A stretch of DNA of 64,000 bases from Hornefia porci (GCF_001940235.1 NZ_MJIE01000001.1:2356001-2420000), one strand, 5' to 3'; shown: positions 39,826 to 49,008, counted from the stretch's first letter. Notes: generated by a model not told the origin, from the sequence alone. Numbers and translations: made by a program.

Positions 39826-39854
39826 AAAACCACCTGTTGGACGGGTGGTTTTTT
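39826..39854 (+). terminator. Terminator of the V-ATPase operon
   Basis: AACCACC / GGTGGTT with a nine-base loop is followed by a T-run, 150 bases after the ntpD stop. The -35 box of the next gene (TTGGAC) lies in its loop. Confidence 0.75.
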
Positions 39855-39872
39855 CATGCTATAATAAAATCA
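39837..39872 (+). promoter_or_regulatory. Leaderless-type promoter of the rRNA methyltransferase gene
   Basis: TTGGAC (39837-39842) and TATAAT (39860-39865), also preceded by TGC, are spaced 17 bases. Only six bases separate TATAAT from the ATG at 39872, so the expected +1 is the start codon itself. No ribosome site is present. Confidence 0.6.
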
Positions 39873-41632
39873 TGGATAAAGGACAGAAAATCAGATTGCA
39901 GATAAACGATATGACAACGGACGGAAGCGGAATCGGGCGCAGTGAAGACGGCCTGACCGTCTTTGTAAAAGGAGCGCTTCCGGGTGATACGGTGCAGGCG
40001 GAGATCTTCCGGGTGAAGAAACGTTATGCCCTTGCCCGGCTGCTCAGCATCGACGAGCCGTCGGAAGACAGGACGGAAGGCTTTTGTCCCCAAGACTCCC
40101 GCTGCGGAGGATGCCCCATGGGCAGACTCACCTATGATGCGCAGCTGAAGCTGAAGGAGCGGCACGTAAGAGACGCGCTGACCCGCATCGCAGGGCTGAA
40201 GGAACCGCTGATCCGGCCGGCTTTGGAGGCGGAGAACCCCTGGCGCTACCGGAACAAAGCGTCGATGGCGGTCTCAACCGGCGGGATTATCACACGGAAA
40301 GGCGGGATTGTTGAGAACCTTGGAGAACCGGCGGTTGGCTTTTACCGTGGGAAAAGCCGTGAGGTGACGGACTGCCCCGACTGTGCCCTGCAGACGGAAC
40401 CGGCTGTCGCGGCGGCGGAAGCACTGCGGGAATTCATGCGGCAGGATCACATTACCGGCTACGATCCCCGCTGGGAAAAGGGTCTTATGCGGCATATGGT
40501 CGTCCGCACGGCGTTCGGCACCGGCGAGGTCATGGTGATTTTGGTGATCAACGGCAAGGGAATTCCCCACGCCGCCAAGCTTGTGGCGATGCTGGACGAG
40601 GCCGTTGAAGAGCCCTTCAGCCTGGAGAGCGTGATTCTGAACATAAACAAAGGGAAGCCCGGTGAAATTTTCGGTGACAGAACCGAGGTGCTTGCGGGCC
40701 GTCCGACTATTAATGAAGAGCTCGGCGGTATGCGGTATGAAATTTCTCCGCTGTCATTCTACCAGGTAAATCCTGCGCAGATGGTGAAGCTTTATAATAA
40801 GGCGGCAGAGTATGCAGCTCTGACCGGCGGTGAGACGATTCTAGATCTGTACTGCGGAGCCGGAACCATCGGCCTGTGGCTTTTGAACGAGCTGCGGAGC
40901 CGCGACAGGGAAGCTTTCGCGGGCACAAAGGTCATCGGTATTGAATCACAGAAAAGTGCCGTTCTGGACGCTAACCGCAATGCAGTAATCAATGGAATCG
41001 TAAATGCACGATATGTATGTGGAAAGGCAGAATATGAGCTTCCCAGACTGATGGACGCCTGCGTCGATACGGCTGATTCCCCAGCTTCGGCCCCGGTCGA
41101 TGAGGACCTTCGTGTCACAAAGACCGATGTTGTGATCCTGGATCCTCCCCGCGCCGGCTGCGACGAACGCCTTCTGGACGCCGCGGCCGCGGCAGAGCCC
41201 TCTCGGATCGTCTATATATCCTGTGATCCGGCAACACTGGCCCGGGATGTGAAATACCTGAGCGGGAAGGGCTACCGGTTTATGGAAGCGACCCCGGCAG
41301 ATCTTTTCTGCTGGACCGGCCACGTCGAGACGGTAGCATTATTATCCAAACTTGATGTCGATAAGCATATAAGTGTTAAAATTGAGCTGGATGAACTTGA
41401 TTTGACAAGTGCTGAAAGTAAAGCTACTTATGTACAAATTAAGGAGTATATTTTAGAAAAATTTGATTTAAAGGTTTCGACACTCTATATTGCACAGATT
41501 AAAAAGAAATGTGGCATTGAATTAAGGGAGCATTACAATAAATCTAAAAAAGAGAAACAGATTATTCCACAATGCACACCGGAAAAAGAGGAAGCTATCA
41601 TGAATGCTTTAAGGCATTTTAAAATGATTTAG
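39872..41632 (+). CDS. rlmD: 23S rRNA (uracil-5-)-methyltransferase RlmD/RumA type with a swapped C-terminal tail
   Basis: 586 residues from ATG 39872 (MDKGQKIRLQINDMT), longer than the usual 450-460. It has a TRAM domain (about 1-60), an iron-sulfur cysteine set (CPQDSRCGGCP), SAM motif LDLYCGAGTIGLWLL, the VILDPPRAGCD motif and the catalytic cysteine in IVYISCDPATLARD. The core ends at GHVETVALLSKL (about 490). The last 95 or so residues (KHISVKIELDELDLTSAESK to LRHFKMI) are AT-rich, not methyltransferase core, and are a tail often left by integrated elements at this gene. The shift in base composition at about 41,340 marks the integration point. Confidence 0.88.
   Translation: MDKGQKIRLQINDMTTDGSGIGRSEDGLTVFVKGALPGDTVQAEIFRVKKRYALARLLSIDEPSEDRTEGFCPQDSRCGGCPMGRLTYDAQLKLKERHVRDALTRIAGLKEPLIRPALEAENPWRYRNKASMAVSTGGIITRKGGIVENLGEPAVGFYRGKSREVTDCPDCALQTEPAVAAAEALREFMRQDHITGYDPRWEKGLMRHMVVRTAFGTGEVMVILVINGKGIPHAAKLVAMLDEAVEEPFSLESVILNINKGKPGEIFGDRTEVLAGRPTINEELGGMRYEISPLSFYQVNPAQMVKLYNKAAEYAALTGGETILDLYCGAGTIGLWLLNELRSRDREAFAGTKVIGIESQKSAVLDANRNAVINGIVNARYVCGKAEYELPRLMDACVDTADSPASAPVDEDLRVTKTDVVILDPPRAGCDERLLDAAAAAEPSRIVYISCDPATLARDVKYLSGKGYRFMEATPADLFCWTGHVETVALLSKLDVDKHISVKIELDELDLTSAESKATYVQIKEYILEKFDLKVSTLYIAQIKKKCGIELREHYNKSKKEKQIIPQCTPEKEEAIMNALRHFKMI
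41318..41350 (+). other. Left junction (attL-like) of the integrative conjugative element
   Basis: The codons for GHVETVALLSK in the methyltransferase gene are where GC-rich host sequence turns into AT-rich element sequence. This 3' segment of rumA-type genes is a known target of serine-recombinase ICEs. The right end is outside the window, so the core cannot be fixed to the base. Confidence 0.6.
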
Positions 41633-41650
41633 TAGAAATGGAGGGTATTT

Positions 41651-41932
41651 ATGAGATGAATATTAAAAATAATCTTATTTCCAATTAGCTTGATATTAAG
41701 TATCCTCACTGCATTTCTGACATTTTTACTTGCCATAGGAACAACAATACTGTATTTGCTTATGCTTATGTGTGTCGTTGTTGGGGTCGTATCATTGTTT
41801 CAAAAGGATTTTTCAATAGGCATAGAAGCATTGATAGTAGGATTCTTGTTAAGCCCATACGGAATACCGATGGTTGGAGCAGCAGTTATAGCTTTTTTAC
41901 AAGGTATCAATGAAGCGATAAAATCAATCTAA
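41651..41932 (+). pseudogene. CD1845-like small membrane protein with an in-frame TGA at codon 3
   Basis: After GGAGGGTATTT, ATG AGA TGA opens the frame, then ILKIILFPISLILSILTAF continues to 41932. The usual product of this ICE gene begins MKILKIILFP, so the start appears damaged by a nonsense codon or a small deletion. A TTG at 41690 could still start an 80-residue protein with three hydrophobic segments (LTAFLTFLLAIGTTILYLLM and onward). The function is unknown; the gene is the first of the element. Confidence 0.55.
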
Positions 41933-42060
41933 ATAAGAATATAGAAGAGCGATGGTAGATATAGAGAACATAGTAAAATCTAAATAATGGGTTTGGTTAT
42001 TAACGTCTTACAACGTTGTTTATACTACCTAAAAATCAAATTATGTTAGGAGTTATTTTG

Positions 42061-43668
42061 ATGGATGGAGTAAAAGAAATAATTTTGCAGACCAAGAATG
42101 TGGAATATATAAAGAGAAATTTAGGAAAAGAACAATGGATACAGGTATCCGGGCACAAAGATATGAATGGTGCAGATGCAGGATTTTGGTGTGGGTTAGT
42201 TTCGCTAAATCATATAGATGATGTGTATAATGATGTTGGGTGGGATGTTTCTGCTAACGAGCAAGGAAATCCCGGATTTGAAGGAAATGGATACGCATAT
42301 GAGTATAAAGCGAATTTGCTAAAAGATGGTTTTGAGTCTATTTTATATTATCGTGATTTTTATGGTGTTGAGAAAGATTATATTGAGTTATCACAGGAGT
42401 TTATCTTATTAAACAATCTTCGATATAACAAAATTAGTAAATCATATTGGGCTATGTATGAAAATGGAGAGAGTGAAGAAGCGGTTAAATACATTGATGA
42501 TACGACGATTCAAATTAAAATGAAGTTTTTACGTAATTATTCAGCAGCAAAACAGATGGCAATTCTACTTTTTTTTGATATTAGAACTAAGTTCGATGGA
42601 AAAATATCCGATTTTGGGATAGATGAGTTTAATTATGAATTTAAAGACAGTGGTCTGTTTTATGGATTATGGGGCGGTGATATGAGTTTTCCAACATATG
42701 TGTATAGTGTCTTAATGGGTAAAAAAATTCTTATGCCAGCGCCAATTGAGGAATGTGGTTACTGGCCATATGAAAAAGAAGAAAGCTACGAGGACTTTAT
42801 AATTGGTGTTGACGAGTTTGGAAAAGAGATTTTTAACACGTGCAATCCGGATAAGCTGAATAATTATTTTGGGGCTAATCCAGATGCTCCTATGTATTTA
42901 ACACCAGTATTTTTTAAGCGTGATGTGTTACAAAAATATGTAAATAAACCTGAGTTATATGAGATTAGAGATGGATATTTGAGTTGTCAATCATTATGGG
43001 GTATTGAAATAGATAATCATCATAAAAATTGCATAGCAGTTTATTTGGGCGATTTAGGAAGAGATTTACCTGAAAGTGAGCGTGTATACTGGAAAAGTTA
43101 CAATATAGTAGGTGAAGAAGGAGTAAGCAGGGTCTCTTTCCAAAGAGATTTCTGTAATATATTTACGGCGTCAAATATGGAAGATCATAAATTTCAAGAT
43201 CTGTATGGTTCTTTAATAAAGCAATGGAACGAAAAATATGGCTGGGATTTATATCTGCCATTATCTGCGGAAGATCAATATAATCTAACTCAAATTAGAA
43301 TCCCGTTTGGGGAAAGTCAGCCAGAATTCGATCAATTAGTTTTGGCATTAGTTAAAGTTTTGATTGACTCACTTAACGAAAAGCAATTAATCATTCATGG
43401 AGATGCTCAAACTGATATTAAAGGAATAAGTAAACTTGAAAAATGGCTACAATCAAACGAGGCTGTTGGATATGAAAATCATATTAAGTTTTTAAGGGAT
43501 TTACAGAAGTTAAGATCTACTGGATCTGGACACAGAAAAGGTAAGGAATATAGTAAGATTTCAAATGCATTTGGCTTATCAGAAAAAAGTAAAATAGATG
43601 TATTCGAGGAGGTTCTTCGAAAATCAAATGATTTCCTGAAATATATGAAAACTACGTTTTTAGATTAA
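42061..43668 (+). CDS. Unknown 535-residue cargo protein
   Basis: ATG 42061 follows TTAGGAGTTATTTTG. No signal peptide, membrane segment or nucleotide motif is visible. The N-terminal two-thirds are rich in aromatic and acidic residues (YWAMYENGESEEAVKYI, GLFYGLWGGDMSFPTYV). The C-terminal part is helical (about 430-535), with GSGHRKGKEYSKISNAFG. AT-rich like the element. Such accessory slots near ICE ends often hold anti-phage genes; that is a guess only. It stands alone, with a terminator-like hairpin after it. Confidence 0.6.
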   Translation: MDGVKEIILQTKNVEYIKRNLGKEQWIQVSGHKDMNGADAGFWCGLVSLNHIDDVYNDVGWDVSANEQGNPGFEGNGYAYEYKANLLKDGFESILYYRDFYGVEKDYIELSQEFILLNNLRYNKISKSYWAMYENGESEEAVKYIDDTTIQIKMKFLRNYSAAKQMAILLFFDIRTKFDGKISDFGIDEFNYEFKDSGLFYGLWGGDMSFPTYVYSVLMGKKILMPAPIEECGYWPYEKEESYEDFIIGVDEFGKEIFNTCNPDKLNNYFGANPDAPMYLTPVFFKRDVLQKYVNKPELYEIRDGYLSCQSLWGIEIDNHHKNCIAVYLGDLGRDLPESERVYWKSYNIVGEEGVSRVSFQRDFCNIFTASNMEDHKFQDLYGSLIKQWNEKYGWDLYLPLSAEDQYNLTQIRIPFGESQPEFDQLVLALVKVLIDSLNEKQLIIHGDAQTDIKGISKLEKWLQSNEAVGYENHIKFLRDLQKLRSTGSGHRKGKEYSKISNAFGLSEKSKIDVFEEVLRKSNDFLKYMKTTFLD

Positions 43669-43822
43669 TTAGAAGCATGATGTAAAGAACAAGTATGGCA
43701 AGAATTCTTCGTATATAAATACTTTATATTATGCTTTAAACTAGGGATGGTAACGGTATTCACATCATTCATATAAATCCCAGTTTTGTAAAATAAAAAA
43801 TTTCATAAAAATGGTTACCAAA

Positions 43823-43853
43823 GGCGATAGAGAAAAAACTATCGTCTTTTTTT
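43823..43853 (+). terminator. Terminator/attenuator before repA
   Basis: GGCGATAG / CTATCGTC with an eight-base loop is followed by seven T residues, ending about 30 bases before the repA start. A closely similar hairpin (AGACGATAGA / TCTATCGTCT) precedes the ssb region at 48711. Confidence 0.7.
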
Positions 43854-43883
43854 CGCAAATTTTTAAGGAAGGGAGGTGAAGCG

Positions 43884-44663
43884 ATGGACTTTGACTATTT
43901 CTATAATAGAGAAGCGGAAAGATTTAATTTCTTAAAAGTACCGGAGATATTGGTTGATGGAGAAGAATTTCGGGGATTATCAGCAGAAGCAATTATCCTC
44001 TATTCAATGCTTCTTAAACGGACAGGAATGTCTTTTAAGAATAACTGGATAGACAAGGAAGGCAGGGTATTTATATATTTCACAGTTGAAGAAATTATGA
44101 AAAGAAGAAATATCTCAAAGCCGACTGCCATAAAAACATTAGATGAGTTAGATAGTAAAAAAGGAATCGGATTGATTGAACGGGTAAGACTTGGACTTGG
44201 CAAACCGAATATCATTTATGTCAAAGATTTTATGAGCGTATTTCAGGTAAAAGAAAATGACTTACAGAAGTTAAAAAATTTTACTTCAGAAGTAAAAGAT
44301 ATTGACCTCAGAAGTAAAGAAAATGAACTTCAGGAAGTTAAAAATCTTGACTGTAACTATATAGAGAATAATAAGAGTAAGTATAGTAAGAGAGAATATA
44401 GTTTTAGTGAAAACGGGCTTGGAACATTTCAAAATGTGTTTTTAGCTGCTGAAGATATATCCGATTTACAAATCATAATGAACTCACAGCTTGAGAATTA
44501 CATTGAAAGACTATCGGCATATATCAAAAGCACCGGAAAGACTTATAAAGACCATAAAGCGACAATCCTTTCTTGGTTCTATAAAGATCAGGGAAGAAGC
44601 AAAGAAGTGAAAATATCAAATATCCCTACATGGGAAGAATATGATAAAGGAGAACACCTATGA
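43884..44663 (+). CDS. RepA-type replication initiator of the ICE
   Basis: 259 residues, ATG after GGAAGGGAGGTGAAGCG. The N-terminal RepA_N-like region (DYFYNREAERFNFLKVPEIL, LSAEAIILYSMLLKRTGMS, ISKPTAIKTLDELDSKKGIGL) is a winged-helix DNA-binding unit. The C-terminal unit (IERLSAYIKSTGKTYKDHKATILSWF) matches a common Gram-positive RepA tail. It probably serves ICE replication. It overlaps the next gene by 4 bases. Confidence 0.8.
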   Translation: MDFDYFYNREAERFNFLKVPEILVDGEEFRGLSAEAIILYSMLLKRTGMSFKNNWIDKEGRVFIYFTVEEIMKRRNISKPTAIKTLDELDSKKGIGLIERVRLGLGKPNIIYVKDFMSVFQVKENDLQKLKNFTSEVKDIDLRSKENELQEVKNLDCNYIENNKSKYSKREYSFSENGLGTFQNVFLAAEDISDLQIIMNSQLENYIERLSAYIKSTGKTYKDHKATILSWFYKDQGRSKEVKISNIPTWEEYDKGEHL

Positions 44664-45511
44664 TGAAAGAATTAGAAAAAGTAATGATAGAGGATGTAGA
44701 GTATTCTTACGATCCTGAAAAAGAATATATCAAAGACGGACACGCCTTTTGTAAAGTCTGCCATGAAAGAAAAGACGGAAAAGTGATGGCGTTCTTTGAT
44801 AACAAGATGATATTTAAGATTTCTTGCAAATGCGATAGAGATAGGGAGGCAAGAGAAAAAGAAAGACAAAAGCAGATGGAAATTGAACGATTAAAGAGTA
44901 GTTGCTTTAACTCGATTATTCAGTGGTCATACACCTTTGAAAATTATCAGGGAGAAGAAAATCAAAGCCTTATCATTGCTAAAAACTTTGTCAAAGACTA
45001 TGAGGAGATGAAAAAGGAAAATATCGGGCTTCTCTTTTATGGCTCGGTAGGAAGTGGAAAGACCTATCTTGCCTGCTCCATTGCAAATAGCCTTATTGAA
45101 CAGTATCGAATAGGTGTTAAAATAAGAAATTTTGCACAGATTATCAATGAGCTGCAAAAGGGAGGATTTGATTTTGATAAGAACGCATATATTGAATCTC
45201 TTGTAAATACTTCTGTTCTTATCTTGGATGACTTGGGAATAGAAAGAGATACAAGCTATGCCAAAGAGCAGGTATATAATATTGTCAACAATAGATACTT
45301 AAAACAGAAACCGACTATCTTTACGACCAATCTTTCCTACGACACAATCCAAAACTGTAAAGACAGCGTGGAGTATCAAAGAATCTACTCAAGGATTATA
45401 GAGATGTGTATTCCTGTTATGGTTGTAGGAGAGGATTTTAGAAAGATTATTCAAAAGGGCAAACTGAATCGTAATAAGGACAGACTGCTGAATGGAGGTG
45501 AGAGAACTTGA
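44660..45511 (+). CDS. DnaC/IstB-like ATPase of the ICE
   Basis: 283 residues. A zinc-finger-like start (FCKVCHERKD, ISCKCDRD) precedes an AAA+ domain with Walker A GSVGSGKTY (about 127-135) and Walker B VLILDDLGIERD. It resembles helicase loaders and follows repA as in the nested element, where a diverged pair has the same order. It overlaps pcfB by 4 bases. Confidence 0.82.
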   Translation: MMKELEKVMIEDVEYSYDPEKEYIKDGHAFCKVCHERKDGKVMAFFDNKMIFKISCKCDRDREAREKERQKQMEIERLKSSCFNSIIQWSYTFENYQGEENQSLIIAKNFVKDYEEMKKENIGLLFYGSVGSGKTYLACSIANSLIEQYRIGVKIRNFAQIINELQKGGFDFDKNAYIESLVNTSVLILDDLGIERDTSYAKEQVYNIVNNRYLKQKPTIFTTNLSYDTIQNCKDSVEYQRIYSRIIEMCIPVMVVGEDFRKIIQKGKLNRNKDRLLNGGERT

Positions 45512-45993
45512 TCAATGAAGAAATAGCAAGAAAAACGCTGAATATGGAAGTTAAAGCTGCTAAAGTAACAGGAAAGCTAATTCTGAACTTATTAAAGAAA
45601 TTGATGAAAGAAGCAGAAAAATTTGGAGGACTTGAAAAGCTGGTTAATGCTAACGGAAATGAAGTAAAGCTAAAAGATATGGTAAAAAAGGGACAGCTTG
45701 AAGAAATTCCGGTTGAAGAAGCGGAGCTTAAGGAACTGAAAAAAGAACTTAATCGGTATGGTGTTAAGTTTTCAGTGATGAAGGATAAGGAAACAGGTAA
45801 ATATTCAGTATTTTTTCAAGCCAAAGATATGAAAGTGATGGATAAAGCCTTTAAGCACGCATTAGCACAGTCTGAAAAGAAAACGGAAAGGAAAGAATCT
45901 ATTCACAAGAATATTGAGAAGTTTAAGGAAATGGCTAAGAACTCTGTTTCCAAAGATAAAGTCAAGAATAAACAAAAGGAGCAGAGCCTATGA
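45508..45993 (+). CDS. PcfB family conjugation protein
   Basis: 161 residues from TTG 45508, after AATGGAGGTGAGAGAAC. The protein is charged and helical, with the family segment VKFSVMKDKETGKYSVFFQAKDMKVMDKAF. PcfB is an accessory to the coupling protein/relaxase in Gram-positive conjugation. It sits directly before the VirD4 gene, overlapping by 4 bases. Confidence 0.8.
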   Translation: MINEEIARKTLNMEVKAAKVTGKLILNLLKKLMKEAEKFGGLEKLVNANGNEVKLKDMVKKGQLEEIPVEEAELKELKKELNRYGVKFSVMKDKETGKYSVFFQAKDMKVMDKAFKHALAQSEKKTERKESIHKNIEKFKEMAKNSVSKDKVKNKQKEQSL

Positions 45994-47771
45994 TAGATAA
46001 AATATTAAAAGACATCAAAGGCTTATTTAAGGTGCAGGATAAGGCAAAGTTTCTAAAGCAAAACATTCCCTATCTTGCATTTTTCTATTTAGGAAACATC
46101 TTTGCCCATCATGTGAGAAGCTATACCGGTGGTGATGTCATAGATAAAGTCTTTCAAGGGATATTGGAGATCAACACGATGAGTTTTCTTCCAAGTATTC
46201 ATCCGGTGGATATTTTAATGGGCATAGGAGTGGCTGCTTTAATTAAATTTATTGTCTATACCAAAGGTAAAAATGCTAAAAAGTTTAGACAGGGGAAAGA
46301 GTATGGCTCAGCAAGATGGGGAAATAAGAAAGATATTGAGCCATACATGGATGAAAAGTTTCAAAACAATATCTTGCTTACCCAGACAGAACGCCTAACT
46401 ATGAATGGTAGACCGGCTAATCCAAAGTATGCTCGTAACAAAAATGTACTTGTAATCGGTGGATCAGGAAGTGGTAAGACAAGATTTTATGTCAAACCTA
46501 ACCTTATGCAGATGCACAGTAGCTATTGCGTAACTGATCCAAAAGGAACGATAGTCCTTGAATGTGGCAAGATGCTTGAAGACAATGGATATGAGATTAA
46601 AATCTTAAATACCATTAACTTCAAAAAGAGTATGAAATACAATCCTTTTGCCTATATTCGTTCTGAGAAAGATATTCTGAAATTGGTACAGACAATCATT
46701 GCAAATACGAAAGGAGAGGGAGAAAAAGCAGGTGAGGATTTTTGGGTGAAAGCCGAAAAACTCTACTACACAGCCCTTATAGGATACATCTTCTATGAAG
46801 CTCCAAGAGAAGAAAAGAACTTTGCAACGCTCCTTGATATGATAGACGCTTCCGAAGTCAGAGAAGATGACGAAACCTATATGAATCCGATAGATAGGCT
46901 CTTTGAAGCACTTGAAAAGAAAGAACCTACACACTTTGCAGTAAAGCAATACAAAAAATATAAATTGGCTGCGGGAAAAACGGCAAAATCTATTCTTATC
47001 TCTTGTGGTGCAAGGCTTGCTCCATTTGATATTAGGGAACTTAGGGACTTGATGAGTGAAGATGAACTTGAGCTTGATACACTCGGAGATAGAAAAACGG
47101 CACTCTTTGTTATTATCTCTGATACTGATGATACCTTTAACTTTGTAGTATCCATTATGTACTCACAACTTTTTAATCTCTTATGTGATAAGGCAGATGA
47201 TGTATATGGCGGACGATTACCTGTCCATGTGAGATGCTTGCTTGATGAATTTGCAAACATCGGCTTAATTCCAAAGTTTGAGAAACTTATAGCAACAATC
47301 CGTTCCAGAGAAATATCAGCAAGTATCATACTTCAAGCACAATCTCAGTTAAAGGCAATCTATAAGGATAATGCCGATACAATCGTAGGTAACTGTGATA
47401 GTACCTTGTTCCTTGGTGGCAAGGAGAAAACTACACTAAAAGAATTGTCTGAAACACTGGGAAAAGAAACGATAGATTTATATAACACATCGGAAACAAG
47501 GTCAAATCAAAAGTCTTTCGGACTTAATTATCAAAAGACAGGTAAGGAACTGATGAGCCAAGATGAGATTACTGTAATGGACGGTGGTAAATGTATTTTT
47601 CAGCTTAGAGGTGTAAGACCTTTTCTTTCAGATAAATTCGACATCACAAAGCATAAGAACTATAAGTTCTTAGAAGATTATGACAAGAAGAATGTGTTTG
47701 ATATTGAAGAATATATAAAGAGAAAAGGCAAGGTTAAGCTTAATAGAAATACGGTAATTACAAGATTGTAA
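45990..47771 (+). CDS. VirD4/TraG-type conjugative coupling ATPase
   Basis: 593 residues. Two N-terminal hydrophobic stretches (about 25-40 and 68-85) anchor it. Walker A is VIGGSGSGKTRF (about 155-166) and Walker B-like LLDEFANIGLIP appears in the second half, with QAQSQLKAIY after it, as in PcfC/TcpA-like coupling proteins. It brings the DNA-relaxase complex to the channel. Confidence 0.92.
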   Translation: MIDKILKDIKGLFKVQDKAKFLKQNIPYLAFFYLGNIFAHHVRSYTGGDVIDKVFQGILEINTMSFLPSIHPVDILMGIGVAALIKFIVYTKGKNAKKFRQGKEYGSARWGNKKDIEPYMDEKFQNNILLTQTERLTMNGRPANPKYARNKNVLVIGGSGSGKTRFYVKPNLMQMHSSYCVTDPKGTIVLECGKMLEDNGYEIKILNTINFKKSMKYNPFAYIRSEKDILKLVQTIIANTKGEGEKAGEDFWVKAEKLYYTALIGYIFYEAPREEKNFATLLDMIDASEVREDDETYMNPIDRLFEALEKKEPTHFAVKQYKKYKLAAGKTAKSILISCGARLAPFDIRELRDLMSEDELELDTLGDRKTALFVIISDTDDTFNFVVSIMYSQLFNLLCDKADDVYGGRLPVHVRCLLDEFANIGLIPKFEKLIATIRSREISASIILQAQSQLKAIYKDNADTIVGNCDSTLFLGGKEKTTLKELSETLGKETIDLYNTSETRSNQKSFGLNYQKTGKELMSQDEITVMDGGKCIFQLRGVRPFLSDKFDITKHKNYKFLEDYDKKNVFDIEEYIKRKGKVKLNRNTVITRL

Positions 47772-47851
47772 GATTTACTGTTATAATTATATGGTCGAGG
47801 GTATATTTGATATAATAGAGCTAGATAAATTTGAATTCATAGGAGGTAACG

Positions 47852-48280
47852 ATGAACAAGATTACTTGTATTTGTTTAGGTGTGAAAGATATGGAAAGGT
47901 CAATAAAGTTTTATAGAGATGGTTTAGGATATAAGACTGATTGCAGAGAAAATAATCCGTCAGTATGCTTTTTTGATACTCCGGGAACAAAGTTTGAACT
48001 ATTTCCTTTGGAACAATTAGCAAAAGATATTGATGAAAATAATCCACCAAAAGGGAATGGATTTTCAGGAATTACATTAGCCTACAATGTTGAACATAAA
48101 GAAGATGTAGAGACTGTAATTGCATTAGTAAGAAAAGCAGGTGGAAAAATTGTAAAAGAGCCACAGGAAGTTTTTTGGGGTGGATATCACGCATATTTTT
48201 CGGATTTAGATGGATACTATTGGGAAGTTTCATGGGGACCGAATTTTCAATTTGATGAAAATGGATTGCTGAAATTTTGA
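47852..48280 (+). CDS. VOC (glyoxalase/bleomycin-resistance) family protein
   Basis: 142 residues, ATG after ATAGGAGGTAACG. Paired beta-alpha-beta units begin KITCICLGVKDMERSIKFYRDGLG and end HAYFSDLDGYYWEVSWGPNF, a typical VOC fold. It is one of two cargo genes between virD4 and the ssb gene, and its role is unknown. Confidence 0.82.
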   Translation: MNKITCICLGVKDMERSIKFYRDGLGYKTDCRENNPSVCFFDTPGTKFELFPLEQLAKDIDENNPPKGNGFSGITLAYNVEHKEDVETVIALVRKAGGKIVKEPQEVFWGGYHAYFSDLDGYYWEVSWGPNFQFDENGLLKF

Positions 48281-48341
48281 GGATAAATAGGGAAAGAGTA
48301 TGCCATAAAGTAAGGAATATTTGATTTGGAAGGAGGTAATC

Positions 48342-48659
48342 ATGGTGAATGAATTTAATGAATTTGTTCGTGAGATTTTTTCCGCAGCAGGTGATATTGT
48401 CATAAGATCCATGATGGGCGGATACCTTATATATTTTAACGGTAAGCTAATAGGTGACATTTGCGATAATGAACTATTTTTAAAGAGAACGCCGACATCG
48501 GACAAACTTCTTGTAGACTCAGAATTGCGTTATCCGTATGAGGGTTCAAAGACATTGATGTATGCATTCGACAGATTTGAGGATATGGATTTGATTACTG
48601 AACTACTGAAAGGTATGTATGCGGAACTGCCAGAAAAGAAACCCAAGAAAGCTAAATGA
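48342..48659 (+). CDS. TfoX N-terminal domain family protein
   Basis: 105 residues from ATG 48342, after GGAAGGAGGTAATC; an upstream TTG lacks a site. The FVREIFSAAGDIVIRSMMGG and GKLIGDICDNELFLKRT stretches match the small TfoX-N family. The family's biochemical role is unclear outside competence regulators. It is cargo beside the VOC gene. Confidence 0.75.
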   Translation: MVNEFNEFVREIFSAAGDIVIRSMMGGYLIYFNGKLIGDICDNELFLKRTPTSDKLLVDSELRYPYEGSKTLMYAFDRFEDMDLITELLKGMYAELPEKKPKKAK

Positions 48660-48710
48660 GACAAACAAGCTTCAGTTTGTTGAACTGAAAAATTGAATAC
48701 TAAATGCGTA

Positions 48711-48746
48711 AGACGATAGAAAAGAAAAAAATCTATCGTCTTTTTT
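48711..48746 (+). terminator. Terminator after the TfoX-like gene
   Basis: AGACGATAGA / TCTATCGTCT (48711-48720, 48732-48741) is followed by T residues. It resembles the hairpin before repA at 43823. The 349-base gap from 48,660 also holds a perfect 12-base palindrome CGCTAATTAGCG at 48793-48804 and a possible leader ORF. Confidence 0.85.
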
Positions 48747-48891
48747 CATGCCTATTTTCAATTTATATTGCGATCAATAAATAGGGGAAACTCGCTAATT
48801 AGCGAACTAGTATTTCAAGTACCTTTCACTAATATATACACGACAAAATGCTAATTCCCTTAAATATGTTAAAGACAATAAAGGAGATAAG

Positions 48892-48984
48892 ATGATAAGG
48901 ATCAGAAGTCCCACTAAGAAAAAACTAAATAGTAAGAGTATCAGCGATTGGAAAAGTAATACTTCTGGTCGCTTTTTTTATTGA
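48892..48984 (+). CDS. Possible 30-residue leader ORF overlapping a terminator-like hairpin
   Basis: ATG 48892 follows AAAGGAGATAAG. The product is basic (MIRIRSPTKKKLNSKS...). Its last codons overlap a hairpin AGCGAT..GGTCGC with a T-run at 48950-48978. The stop is 24 bases before the ssb start, so it could attenuate the ssb-MAFF2 transcript. Confidence 0.3.
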   Translation: MIRIRSPTKKKLNSKSISDWKSNTSGRFFY

Positions 48985-49008
48985 AATGAAAAGGAGAAAT
49001 TTAAAAAG

